Assembly: GCA_964634005.1 (NCBI GenBank)
Contig: CAZWKQ010000001.1
Location: 124,001-188,000 of the forward strand
DNA from: CAZWKQ01 sp964634005
GTDB lineage: Bacteria > Bacteroidota > Bacteroidia > Bacteroidales > JACABE01
Reading direction: 5' to 3'
Length of the DNA stretch: 64,000 nucleotides
Shown here: positions 52,760 through 61,403 of the stretch, in pieces
How positions within the stretch are numbered: the first letter of the stretch is position 1
Layout of the letters: each line of letters opens with the position of its first letter
Translations under genes and position numbers: made by a program
The notes under the pieces: model-generated
Told to the model about the DNA's origin: nothing
Seen by the model: only the letters and a program-made list of their open reading frames with translations
Databases searched by the model: none

Positions 52760-55558
52760 TTATTTTACTATTAATAATTTGTCTTTAGCAATTATTTCAT
52801 TATTTGAAATAATACGATAATAATAGATACCCGATTTCAGGTCTTTGGTAGAAACAGAAATAAATTGATAACCAGTCTGGAGAACAGATGTTTGCAATAA
52901 ATTACCTGAGTATCCATAAATTTCGAGCATCGCATTTACAATTAAAGCATTATCAAACTCTATCATTACTTGGTTACTGGCAGGATTTGGATAAAGTTTA
53001 GCAGAATTAGTTTTCGTATTTATCGACTCTGATTTGGGTGCTTTTGCAAAATCGACTACAATAGCATCTTCATCAATATTAAGCATCAATCGGGCAATAT
53101 ATACCGCATCGCCGCCTTCCCATGGTGTATATTGGGTAGCAATAGGCAGTAATATTGCTGTTTGCTCCGGCGTTAAATCGTAATTCCCTTTTGCAAAACT
53201 ATTCAGATAAATTTCGTTAACCACTTTGCGGAAGTAATCTATCTGCTTTTCGTCCTGCAGTGTAGCATTTTTGAGCATAGCCAGCGAATCCTCACTGTTT
53301 TTGATAAATTCTTCGATAGCATCTATTTTTCCGATATTGCCGGCAGCTTCCTCGGCATAAAAATTCTGATACAAAACATCGGTAGTTTCACCAAGATTCA
53401 TTAATGCCGGATTTTCTTTCAGATTTTTGTACAAAACTTCCTTATCATAGGTTTTGTATTGTGTCTCCAAATCGGTGTATGCATTTGAATCTCTTACAAT
53501 TTTACCATACAATGCCTCCCTTTCGCTGGAAGCAATGCTGGCAAATGTAGGTAATGACATGCAACTACTTATTGCATTGGGGCTATTGATAAATTGGGCT
53601 ATTAAACTTTGAGTTGGATTTGGACCAATACTATTTTGAATCTGCATACTGGTTGGCGGGCTGTTTTGCACAAACCAACGAACTGAAGCAATTGGTATTA
53701 AAGTTTGATCTGCCCATAGCTTACGGTAAGCTTGAGGGATTGGATCCCAATAATTACCCAGCCAAACATTATCAGTATTAATTACATCCCATTCGCCCTG
53801 CGAGGTAATAGTAGATTGTGTATTGAACAAAAAGCCATTGAAACAATGCTTTATTGTATTACAATAAAATTTCGTAAAATTGCAATTACCAAAAACATTA
53901 ATACCTGCACCGTATAAACTAATTGTATCATCTATAATAAGCCCATTGTTCACTTGCGATATATCTACTCCGTAAAACTTATTATCAGAAGCTGTAGAAT
54001 AATTAGCAATGGAAAGTGTATTATGCCCAATAAATATACCATTACAATTCAATGCTTTTATTGCTGATTTGGGCTTATTAATAGGCGGATAGTTAGCATT
54101 TAATTTAATAATATTACTATGAACCTCTACCAACAAATTATATGAGGGCATACTGTTTGTATTGATCATATTTATTCCTCTGTTTTTGGCATTTATATCA
54201 TTATTATTCACTGTTATTTTACACCTTCGCGGTTGTATGTTTAGAATCCTAATCCCTTCTTGGCAATGTGTGGTGTCGATACCTGATGCATCTCTTATTT
54301 TATTAAATCTTACATAAGAATCATCAAATAAATCCCTGCCTTCTACTCCAAAATTACTAATATTTATTGAATTCCCTTCTGCAAGCAATTTCAAATTAAA
54401 GGCATATATTCCGTTATAGCAACTATCAAAAATATTGCTTTCTAATCCACTGCCTCCTATTTTTAATCCATGCCATTGATTATTCTGTTGTATACTTGTA
54501 TCGTTGCCTAAGCCGAATATTGCTGTTGCATTGTAGATTTGAACCGGATTTCCTCCGACTGTTTGTATTGTAGAGTTTATATTTTTAAAATAATTATTAA
54601 ATATTTCTACATACGATTGTGCAGTTTTTATTCCACAAAACATATTTTCAAATGTGTTTTGATTATAAATGCTCGAGGGATCACCGATTGTAAGGGCGTA
54701 TGTCCTGAAAACTTCTATTCCGCTACAGGTCTGTTCGCCCTGGTGTGGGGGATATTGAAGGCTATTGCTTCCCACAAATTTCATATTTCTTATTAAAGCA
54801 GGATATGCTGGTGTGCCTCCTCCTGAGCCTTGATAAACTGTCAAATTCTTATAATTATTTATAAAATATGAATCCTCTAACGAAAAGGTAGAGCCTTGCC
54901 TTATGTTCAAAGCATGTTGTGCATTGGTTATTACTGAACCTCCGCTTATTTTTACCGTTTGTGTTTCTCTGTCGGTATAAATTCCATCCCACATATTTGT
55001 ACAGCAATCTATATTCGATGTTATTACTGTTCCATTGATAATATGCAACCCAATGTTTTCCTCTTCAAGCAATATTCTGGAATCGGGGGACATATATACA
55101 TTTACATTATCAAATGTAACATTATGTTTCATCTTAAAATCTCCGTTTATCAGTATGGTACTAGCGTTACCGAATGTCATAGGTTGTTGTGTAGTATAAT
55201 TATCAAACCTATAGGTTATGTTATCTTCGCAACAGGCAAATATTCGCTTAAAACCTGATGATGGACTGTAAGGACATGTATCTATTGCTATAACGCTTAA
55301 TATGGATGTGTCGCAATATTGCAGAGTATTATCGAACTGTACTGTGATTGATTGGCCTATATTCGAAGATATTATTTGTCCGCCTCCGCTCAATGTCCAT
55401 AAATAGTCACATTGCAATGAGCCATTCTCAATAAAATATGTGGCTACTGTATTACAATCGTTATTATTGCCATTTATGATTAATTGTCCGGTTTGTGCTT
55501 GCATACATGTAATTTCAATCATTACAAGTGAAGTAATTAAAAGTATTTTTTCTTTCAT
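52760..55558 (-). CDS. T9SS type A protein with right-handed beta-helix
   Basis: A 932-residue surface or secreted protein. Signal peptide to about residue 21 (MQAQ), a PKD-like segment (CDYLWTLSGGGQIISSNIGQSITVQF), then residues 120-620 with parallel beta-helix character (repeated Asn/Ile/Gly-rich turns such as INGTVITSNI, IKTAQSYVEIFNNYFKN, IHGHNTL-like). A helical stretch with Glu/Lys (about 690-815) precedes a type A sorting tail (LYPNPASNQVMIEF ... KDKLLIVK). Beta-helices often bind or cut polysaccharide, but no catalytic residues are assignable. Confidence 0.85.
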   Translation of the reverse strand: MKEKILLITSLVMIEITCMQAQTGQLIINGNNNDCNTVATYFIENGSLQCDYLWTLSGGGQIISSNIGQSITVQFDNTLQYCDTSILSVIAIDTCPYSPSSGFKRIFACCEDNITYRFDNYTTQQPMTFGNASTILINGDFKMKHNVTFDNVNVYMSPDSRILLEEENIGLHIINGTVITSNIDCCTNMWDGIYTDRETQTVKISGGSVITNAQHALNIRQGSTFSLEDSYFINNYKNLTVYQGSGGGTPAYPALIRNMKFVGSNSLQYPPHQGEQTCSGIEVFRTYALTIGDPSSIYNQNTFENMFCGIKTAQSYVEIFNNYFKNINSTIQTVGGNPVQIYNATAIFGLGNDTSIQQNNQWHGLKIGGSGLESNIFDSCYNGIYAFNLKLLAEGNSINISNFGVEGRDLFDDSYVRFNKIRDASGIDTTHCQEGIRILNIQPRRCKITVNNNDINAKNRGINMINTNSMPSYNLLVEVHSNIIKLNANYPPINKPKSAIKALNCNGIFIGHNTLSIANYSTASDNKFYGVDISQVNNGLIIDDTISLYGAGINVFGNCNFTKFYCNTIKHCFNGFLFNTQSTITSQGEWDVINTDNVWLGNYWDPIPQAYRKLWADQTLIPIASVRWFVQNSPPTSMQIQNSIGPNPTQSLIAQFINSPNAISSCMSLPTFASIASSEREALYGKIVRDSNAYTDLETQYKTYDKEVLYKNLKENPALMNLGETTDVLYQNFYAEEAAGNIGKIDAIEEFIKNSEDSLAMLKNATLQDEKQIDYFRKVVNEIYLNSFAKGNYDLTPEQTAILLPIATQYTPWEGGDAVYIARLMLNIDEDAIVVDFAKAPKSESINTKTNSAKLYPNPASNQVMIEFDNALIVNAMLEIYGYSGNLLQTSVLQTGYQFISVSTKDLKSGIYYYRIISNNEIIAKDKLLIVK

Positions 55559-55609
55559 TTTATTTGGTTTTTTAATAAGTTAATATTTTTTTAGTTTCAC
55601 TTAGTTTTA

Positions 55610-55648
55610 GGTCGGTTTACATTTATATCCTTTTTTTTAAACCGACCA
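55610..55648. repeat. Hairpin upstream of the 932-residue gene (copy 2)
   Basis: GGTCGGTTTA and TAAACCGACC form a 10-bp perfect stem. It corresponds to the 51180-51221 hairpin; the one internal change (A to C in the left arm, T to G in the right) keeps pairing. About 50 bases before the start codon on the minus strand. Confidence 0.65.
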
Positions 55649-55655
55649 GCAGACA

Positions 55656-56199
55656 CTTAAGTTTGTCTTGCATAACTTATTAAAAAAGCAAAGATCTAAA
55701 ATTCTTTTCTTAGTTCTTGATTTTATCCTTAATTTTGTTGGTTCTATATCTACATAAGGAGCAAGGAGCAAGGAGCAAAGTACAAGGTACAAGCAAGTGA
55801 GTGAGTAAGTATCTTACTTATGTTGTTTGAAGGGCTTACGGATAAAAAATGTAACATAAAAGAATTAATAAATTTTAGGCTGTAAATATATTAAAAAAAA
55901 AAGCAAAATAATAAAATTTAACAAAAATTCTTAAAAAATTAATATTGAAGTTGATTCATCACTATTAACTACTTCCCATTAAATATCATCAAACTCCCTT
56001 TATACTCCTTTTCTCTCCCGTTTCGTTTGCTTTTTGCTTTTATTACATAGTAGTAAACACCTGCGGCACAGGTTTTGCAACTGAAGTCGTTTTGGTAGTT
56101 AGTGTTCTCGTATATCATCCTGCCCTAGCGGTTGTAAATTTGAAGTGTTATATTGCAGCTCACGGCATTTTGTATTACAAAGTTATCGTTTGCTCCGTC
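55656..56199 (-). repeat. Direct repeat copy 2 (decayed)
   Basis: Second copy of the 51228-51741 unit. Same order: conserved spacer core, then the T9SS type B 3' end. Includes a heptamer microrepeat (AAGGAGC three times at 55756-55776, then AAAGTAC AAGGTAC). The match to copy 1 stops sharply after GCTCCGTC at 56199, where IS30-like sequence begins. Confidence 0.85.
55969..56199 (-). pseudogene. Fragment of a T9SS type B sorting domain with in-frame stop
   Basis: Encodes the last 77 codons of the domain found at 51511-51741, at near-identical sequence. The conserved Trp of YNRWGRM is TAG here (56125-56127), and two missense changes (Glu to Val, Tyr to Cys) lie just before. The 5' part of the gene is missing: similarity ends at 56199 against IS30-like DNA. 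Not translatable as a secreted protein. Confidence 0.85.
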
Positions 56200-56463
56200 A
56201 ACCAACAATCTTTTATCTTTTCTCTTACAATTTTTTTCATACTTTATGTAAATCGTTTTTTTTAAAACATCTTTCTTTCGTTCATTTTACCTTTCTTAGG
56301 CTTTTTGAGCGTTATAAATACATTTACCCGAATTTCTCTGTATCTCTCTGGTTATAGTTGATTTATCAACGCCAAGTTGTTTAGCAATAAAATTTTTTCT
56401 GTGTTTTGCTTTTATTTATGCTTGTATTTCATATCTTTGCTTTATGGTTAAATGTTTACTCAT
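56200..56463 (-). pseudogene. IS30-family transposase N-terminal remnant
   Basis: From ATG at 56463 on the minus strand the frame reads MSKHLTIKQRYEIQA, stop, IKAKHRKNFIAKQLGVDKST, then ITREIQRNSGKCIYNAQKA and another stop. KHLTIxQRYEIQ and IAKxLGVDKSTITREIxRNS are the IS30-family helix-turn-helix signature. At least three stops interrupt it and the catalytic DDE part is absent. No intact ends were found; the 56512-56553 hairpin may belong to the old element. Confidence 0.82.
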
Positions 56464-56687
56464 AGCAACTTTTTTGTAGAAGATTAGGGGGCTAAGATAA
56501 ACTTTATCCGTAAAAACAGAGTGGGGGAAAGTTATTTTCCCTCATCTGTTTTTGGAAATTTTAATAATTATCTCTCCCTTTTCATCTCTTTTATTTATAA
56601 AAAAGTTGAATTTGTTGCTTGAACTTAAAATATAAAAAATTCTAAAAAAATATTATTGTGCAAAAAAGTTTTGTAGTAATTTTTTTC
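56464..56687. other. Spacer between the IS30 remnant and the Rrf2 gene
   Basis: About 220 bases with no gene. It holds an imperfect hairpin at 56512-56553 (AAAAACAGA..GGGGGAAA / TTTTCCCTC..TCTGTTTTT) that may be an old insertion-sequence end or a terminator. The rest is AT-rich. Confidence 0.45.
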
Positions 56688-56695
56688 TACTTTTG
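56688..56695 (+). promoter_or_regulatory. -7 promoter box (TACTTTTG) for the Rrf2 gene
   Basis: TACTTTTG followed by C, 17 bases before the start at 56712. A TTTG lies 14 bases upstream (56670-56673), a little close for a -33 element. Confidence 0.5.
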
Positions 56696-56711
56696 CATGA
56701 AATATTACTAA

Positions 56712-57110
56712 ATGGCAAGAATTATCCAATTATCAGAAGCAGCTTCACTTGCAATACATGCTATTGTACTAATTGGTAAATCAGAAGGTTTAATTAATGT
56801 TAACACTATTTCCGAAAGAACCGGTGCTTCAAGAAACCATCTGGCTAAAGTAATGCAACGTCTTGTTAAGGACGGTTACGTAAGTTCAACGAGAGGCCCT
56901 TCAGGAGGCTTTATACTAAAAAAGAAACCGTCAGAAATTACTTTACTTGATATATACCAATCAATTGAAGGCCATATTTCAATAGAAGGTTGCCCTCTCG
57001 ACCGCCCTGTATGTCCATTTGATAAATGTTTGATGGGAGGTATTATAAATAAATTATCATTAGAATTTAAAAATTACCTCAGCGATCAAAAACTCTCCGA
57101 TTATTTGTAG
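56712..57110 (+). CDS. Rrf2 family transcriptional regulator with three Cys
   Basis: A 132-residue winged-helix regulator. SEAASLAIHAIVLIGKSEGLINVNTISERTGASRNHLAKVMQRLVKDGYVSSTRGPSGGF is the typical Rrf2 DNA-binding domain with the TRGPxGGF wing. The segment GCPLDRPVCPFDKC holds three Cys (spaced C-x6-C-x4-C) in the place where IscR/NsrR/RsrR bind an iron-sulphur cluster, so redox or NO sensing is likely. Targets are unknown; it may control itself or the downstream envelope genes. Confidence 0.92.
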   Translation: MARIIQLSEAASLAIHAIVLIGKSEGLINVNTISERTGASRNHLAKVMQRLVKDGYVSSTRGPSGGFILKKKPSEITLLDIYQSIEGHISIEGCPLDRPVCPFDKCLMGGIINKLSLEFKNYLSDQKLSDYL

Positions 57111-57231
57111 TTAAAGTTTTTTATCCCGAAACTCTACAACTTTTTAAATTGCATTGTTGATAAATTTGTAAGTATTTTACTTAATTAATCAAAAAAAACA
57201 AGTATTTTTATTAAATTGATTATTAAATTCT

Positions 57232-57239
57232 TAATTTTG
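57232..57239 (+). promoter_or_regulatory. -7 promoter box (TAATTTTG) for the 57.3-61.4 kb gene set
   Basis: TAATTTTG fits TAnnTTTG, 33 bases before the start at 57272. TTG at 57216-57218 is 13 bases upstream, closer than usual. Confidence 0.4.
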
Positions 57240-57259
57240 TTTTAATAAACAATTTTAAA

Positions 57260-57266
57260 AAGGAGA
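57260..57266 (+). promoter_or_regulatory. Strong Shine-Dalgarno sequence (AAGGAGA)
   Basis: AAGGAGA with five bases to the ATG at 57272. Nearly all other genes in the window lack such a site, as is normal in Bacteroidota, so this one stands out. Confidence 0.6.
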
Positions 57267-57271
57267 AAGTT

Positions 57272-57904
57272 ATGAAAAAATTACTATTTTTTTTAGTTCT
57301 AAGTTTACTTTTTGCTTATGGCAATAAGGTTCATGCCCAATCAAATATATATGAAATGAGCGATTTTAGTGTATATCAGAAAATACATAAGAAAATCGCG
57401 ATTATACCAATAATCATAACTGTTGATATAAAGAGCTTACCACGTGATTTGACTGTTGACGATATGCTAAAGCTGCATAAAGATGAATCGGTTTTTCTTC
57501 AAGATTTCTTTTTTGCTGCAAATTTGAATGAAAACAGAAACAAAAGACTTACCGCCGAATTGCAGGATGTAAGAAAAACAAGAATGTTGCTCGAGAACAA
57601 CAATATTAATTATTCTAACATGTCGAAATTCAGCTATGAGGAAATTTCAAAAATATGCGATGTCGATGCTCTTGTGGTAGTATTTTTCTACAAATCGTCG
57701 CAGATTGTAAACGAGAATTCGAGAATAACAGTCGATTCAAAAGTATCAATTATCGATAAAAACGGAAAACTGCTTTGGGAATACTATGATACAGTATTTG
57801 CCGGACCTGATAAAAACGCCCTGTATCTCGAAAAAATTATTTTAGAAAAAGCTGCAAAAAGGCTACCTTACCGCAACGAAATTAAAGAGCCTAAAACAAA
57901 TTAA
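57272..57904 (+). CDS. Exported protein of unknown function
   Basis: A 210-residue protein I do not recognise. Signal peptide to about residue 22 (KVHAQ). The mature part has alternating strands and helices (KKIAIIPIIITVDI, DALVVVFFYKSSQIV, SKVSIIDKNGKLLWEYYDTVF). The pattern of an Ala/Val-rich strand followed by a late DKNGKLLWEYYD strand vaguely recalls CsgG/GNA1162-type periplasmic domains, but this is only an impression. First gene of a three-gene set; next gene starts 12 bases after its stop. Confidence 0.75.
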   Translation: MKKLLFFLVLSLLFAYGNKVHAQSNIYEMSDFSVYQKIHKKIAIIPIIITVDIKSLPRDLTVDDMLKLHKDESVFLQDFFFAANLNENRNKRLTAELQDVRKTRMLLENNNINYSNMSKFSYEEISKICDVDALVVVFFYKSSQIVNENSRITVDSKVSIIDKNGKLLWEYYDTVFAGPDKNALYLEKIILEKAAKRLPYRNEIKEPKTN

Positions 57905-57916
57905 AATTATAAAAAA

Positions 57917-59533
57917 ATGAAAACAAAAATATTTAAACCTATTGTCACAATAGGATTTGCGATTATTTGTATTCTACTGAACAGTTGCCTCAAAGACGGG
58001 GATTTTGAGTTTGATAAGCTGGCAAAAAATCAGTATGACCCTTCCTTAGCAGCACCTCTTATTAATTCAAAACTAACCTTAAAGGATATACTGAAAGACA
58101 CCACGGGAATAATTCAGGTAAATACCGACAACTCGCTAAAATTGGTTTATAAATCAAATAATCTGGTTTCGCTAATGGCCAAAGATATATTTATAATACC
58201 TAATCAGAGCATACTTACCGATACTAATAATCTTAATTTAACACTACCTTCACCGGGCGACTCTAATTATCTGATTTTAACAAATAACTATAAATTTGCT
58301 TTACCTGAACAAGATCAAAGAATCGACAGCTTTTTTATTAAAAAAGCAACTCTGAAGTTATCGATAAATACAGATATAAATCATAAGAGCAGACTCAGGC
58401 TTACCATTCCAGATGTTATTATGCAAAACGGAAATCCTTTCATTCTTGATGTTCCTATCGACTACAACGGCTGGGCTTGTCCGTACACAATTACAATTCC
58501 CCCGATTGACCTTTCGGGGTGCAGAATTAAGTTTAATAATGCTCCGGGACATAAAAACGAAGTTACTTTCAAATACGAACATTATATTTATCACGACAAT
58601 TACCCTTTAAATCCGAATTACTTTATATACCTCAATAACGAAATGGCTGATATTGAATATGCTAAATTGTTCGGATATATCGGACAACAATCCTTCCCTA
58701 TGTATGATACTACCGAAATAAGCATATTTACGACACAAACATACGGAAATTTCAATTTTAACAATGTTAAAGTAAGTATGGATGTTAAAAACTCGTTTGG
58801 AATACCTTCGGAAATAAAAGTAGAGAAATTTATGGCCATAAATGGTAATAATGTTGTAAATATAAACGATTTTCCTAACCCCAATCCATTACCGATAAAT
58901 TCACCCAATGTTAATCAGGTAGGGCAATATGCAACCACAAATATACCATCTGTTACCAGTACCGATTTGGCAAATGCCTTTAATATTGCACCTAAAAAAA
59001 TAATATATAAGGTTAACGGTAAACTCTACCCCGTCCCCGACCCTACACACGAATCGTTTGTCTTGGATACCAGTGCAATTAAAGTAGATTTTAATATTGA
59101 ATTGCCGCTTTACGGAAAAATCGGGGGCTTCGTACTTCAGGATACTTTAAAATTTGATTTGTCGAAAATAAAAGATATCGCTGAAGCAAGTTTTATGATT
59201 AATATGCTTAACCATTTCCCTTTAGATGCTGATGTTCAGGTATATTTTACCGATGCCTCATACCAAATTCTCGACTCGCTGATAATCGACGGAACTAACA
59301 TTATAAAATCGGGTATAGTAGGTAGTAATGATATGGTAAGCGTTCCTACTTTCAAGTCAACCCAAATAAACGTAAATAACACCCGTCTCCGAAAAATCGA
59401 AAACAGTAAATTTATGTTTATAAATGCACGACTTAAAACTTTTGACTTCCCAAATCGCGATGTTAAAATTTCTAACGAAGACTACATTAATGTGAAAATG
59501 GGAATAAAGGTTAAAACTAAACTAAACCTCTAA
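57917..59533 (+). CDS. Large hypothetical lipoprotein
   Basis: A 538-residue predicted lipoprotein: signal peptide with LNSC lipobox (Cys24). The start KDGDFEFDKLAKNQYDPSLAAPLINSKLTLKDIL and the later beta-rich stretches are not matched to a family I can name. No enzymatic motif. It is coupled between the unknown exported protein and the DUF5723 gene (11-12-base gaps), so it probably works with both in the outer membrane. Confidence 0.78.
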   Translation: MKTKIFKPIVTIGFAIICILLNSCLKDGDFEFDKLAKNQYDPSLAAPLINSKLTLKDILKDTTGIIQVNTDNSLKLVYKSNNLVSLMAKDIFIIPNQSILTDTNNLNLTLPSPGDSNYLILTNNYKFALPEQDQRIDSFFIKKATLKLSINTDINHKSRLRLTIPDVIMQNGNPFILDVPIDYNGWACPYTITIPPIDLSGCRIKFNNAPGHKNEVTFKYEHYIYHDNYPLNPNYFIYLNNEMADIEYAKLFGYIGQQSFPMYDTTEISIFTTQTYGNFNFNNVKVSMDVKNSFGIPSEIKVEKFMAINGNNVVNINDFPNPNPLPINSPNVNQVGQYATTNIPSVTSTDLANAFNIAPKKIIYKVNGKLYPVPDPTHESFVLDTSAIKVDFNIELPLYGKIGGFVLQDTLKFDLSKIKDIAEASFMINMLNHFPLDADVQVYFTDASYQILDSLIIDGTNIIKSGIVGSNDMVSVPTFKSTQINVNNTRLRKIENSKFMFINARLKTFDFPNRDVKISNEDYINVKMGIKVKTKLNL

Positions 59534-59544
59534 AACTAATCGAT

Positions 59545-61353
59545 ATGAAAAAAAATATACTCCAAATAATAACATTATTGCTTTTAATAAATTGTTATTC
59601 AATTATAAAAGCACAAGACGGGAATACGATTTATTTTATGCAAAATATTCCCCAATCAGGGTATTCTAATCCTGCTTTATTTCCAAATTGTAAGTTTTAT
59701 TTGGGAATACCGGGGATGTCTTCTTTGTTTTTAAATATCAACAATGGTAGTTTTTCATATAATGATATATTTACTCGCAGAGCCGATGATTCTCTGATAA
59801 TTGATAAGGACAAACTATTAAATGCATTATCCGACAACAACAAACTATCGTATGAAATTTCTCAGCAACTATTTGCAATGGGTTTCAGAATCAAAAAAAA
59901 CTATATTTCTTTTGGTGTAAATTATAAAATGACAACTAATTTTAATTATACCAAAGACTTTATGACTTTCTTGCTAAAAGGAAATGAACCATTTATAGGG
60001 AAAACCGCCAACTTAGGCGACTCAAAATTCGGTTTAAATTCATATTCCGAATTATCTTTCGGTTATTCGAGAGAATTTGGCAAAAAACTTTCATTCGGTG
60101 CACGATTCAAATATCTGATAGGAATTGCAAACGTTTATACCGAAAAATCGGTTATACAGCTTTATACTGATCCAAATACTTACGAAATTACTGCAACTTC
60201 CGATTTTCTTGTGCATACTTCAACACCGTTCGATAGTTTAAAAAATTTCGATAATCAGGCAAAAAAAATCAAATGGGAAGATTTATCAAAAAACAACGGA
60301 TTTGCTGTAGATTTCGGAGCCGAATACAGGCTCAACAAACGCTGGCACTTCGGGATAAGCCTTATAGACCTTGGATCAATTAATTGGAAAATGAATACTA
60401 AAGACTATATAAGTAAAAACCCAAATGCTCAATTTACTTTCAGCGGTTTCGATATAAACGAAGTTTTTAAAAACGGTGAACTCAAAGATTCGATTTTCGA
60501 AAAAATGCTCGATTCGATAAAAGAAACTATGGGAATTACCGATGTAGAAGGAAAATCTTACAAATCGCCTCTTAAAACCAAATTATACCTTTCTGCTTCC
60601 TATAATTTAACTCCAAGAGACAGATTCGGCTTTTTATTATTGCACGAGTTTGTAAATAATGACGTAAACCGTATGTTTAGTATTTCATACAACAGAAATA
60701 TAGGAAGGTTTTTTGCAATAACATTAAGCAATACCATGGTAAGCGGGCAACTTTTTAATCCCGGAGGCGGAATTTCATTTGCATTAGGACCATTTCAAAC
60801 TTATATTATTGGCGATCACTTTTCATCAGTATATTTAGCCGACATGAAAAATTTCGGAATTCATTTCGGAATGAATTTAATTTTCGGAAAAACCAAACAG
60901 GGATATAGGTACGAAAAAATAAAAACTACTAATATCAAAGAAGATGATTACAGTAAAAGCAAAAGAAAAATTACTTACACTCCTGAAGTTCCCGACAGTA
61001 TGCTTGTTCCTGCATCAGATACTTCAATTGTTCCCGATGATATTAAGCCAACATTTACCGACACAACACAACAAAATATAAACTTACCCGATAGCAACAA
61101 TTCAGAAATAAAAGACACGGCAATAATTGAAAATATCAAAAACGAAATACAACCTATTATCAACGATACTGTTCAAAGTGCCGAAAAACCGGTTGAAACA
61201 GGCTCTGAAATCAAAGAACAGGAATCACCCAAAATAGATACACCAACAAATACTGAACAGCAAAAAATTGCAGAACCTCCTAAACCTAAAGCAACAATTA
61301 AGCCTAAAGTTCCAAAGAAAATACCTGCGGCAAAAGTACCTGCAAAAAAATGA
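59545..61353 (+). CDS. DUF5723 family outer-membrane protein with Pro/Lys-rich tail
   Basis: A 602-residue exported protein, signal peptide to about residue 23 (IKAQ). Residues 24-450 look like a beta-barrel family (YFMQNIPQSGYSNPALFP, FGYSREFGKKLSFGARFKYLIG, KRWHFGISLIDLGSINW, FALGPFQTYIIGDHFS), which I place in DUF5723. From about residue 460 the chain becomes low-complexity Pro/Asp/Lys/Thr-rich and ends KIPAAKVPAKK, which might contact peptidoglycan. Role unknown. Confidence 0.82.
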   Translation: MKKNILQIITLLLLINCYSIIKAQDGNTIYFMQNIPQSGYSNPALFPNCKFYLGIPGMSSLFLNINNGSFSYNDIFTRRADDSLIIDKDKLLNALSDNNKLSYEISQQLFAMGFRIKKNYISFGVNYKMTTNFNYTKDFMTFLLKGNEPFIGKTANLGDSKFGLNSYSELSFGYSREFGKKLSFGARFKYLIGIANVYTEKSVIQLYTDPNTYEITATSDFLVHTSTPFDSLKNFDNQAKKIKWEDLSKNNGFAVDFGAEYRLNKRWHFGISLIDLGSINWKMNTKDYISKNPNAQFTFSGFDINEVFKNGELKDSIFEKMLDSIKETMGITDVEGKSYKSPLKTKLYLSASYNLTPRDRFGFLLLHEFVNNDVNRMFSISYNRNIGRFFAITLSNTMVSGQLFNPGGGISFALGPFQTYIIGDHFSSVYLADMKNFGIHFGMNLIFGKTKQGYRYEKIKTTNIKEDDYSKSKRKITYTPEVPDSMLVPASDTSIVPDDIKPTFTDTTQQNINLPDSNNSEIKDTAIIENIKNEIQPIINDTVQSAEKPVETGSEIKEQESPKIDTPTNTEQQKIAEPPKPKATIKPKVPKKIPAAKVPAKK

Positions 61354-61363
61354 TACACTAATA

Positions 61364-61403
61364 AATCCAAATTTCGGTAATATAATTTACCGGAATTTGG
61401 ATT
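61364..61403. terminator. Shared hairpin between DUF5723 gene and glmS
   Basis: AATCCAAATTTCGGTAA and TTACCGGAATTTGGATT form a 17-base stem with one mismatch and a six-base loop. It lies at the convergent ends of the two genes and reaches the glmS stop codon. No long T run on either side, so termination strength is uncertain. Confidence 0.6.

Noticed and set aside
55756..55795. Possible CRISPR-like array
   Set aside because: Units are 7 bases with no spacers; it is a microrepeat.
56145..56357. Plus-strand 70-codon frame
   Set aside because: Lies antisense across the T9SS fragment and IS30 remnant junction; no signal or family pattern.
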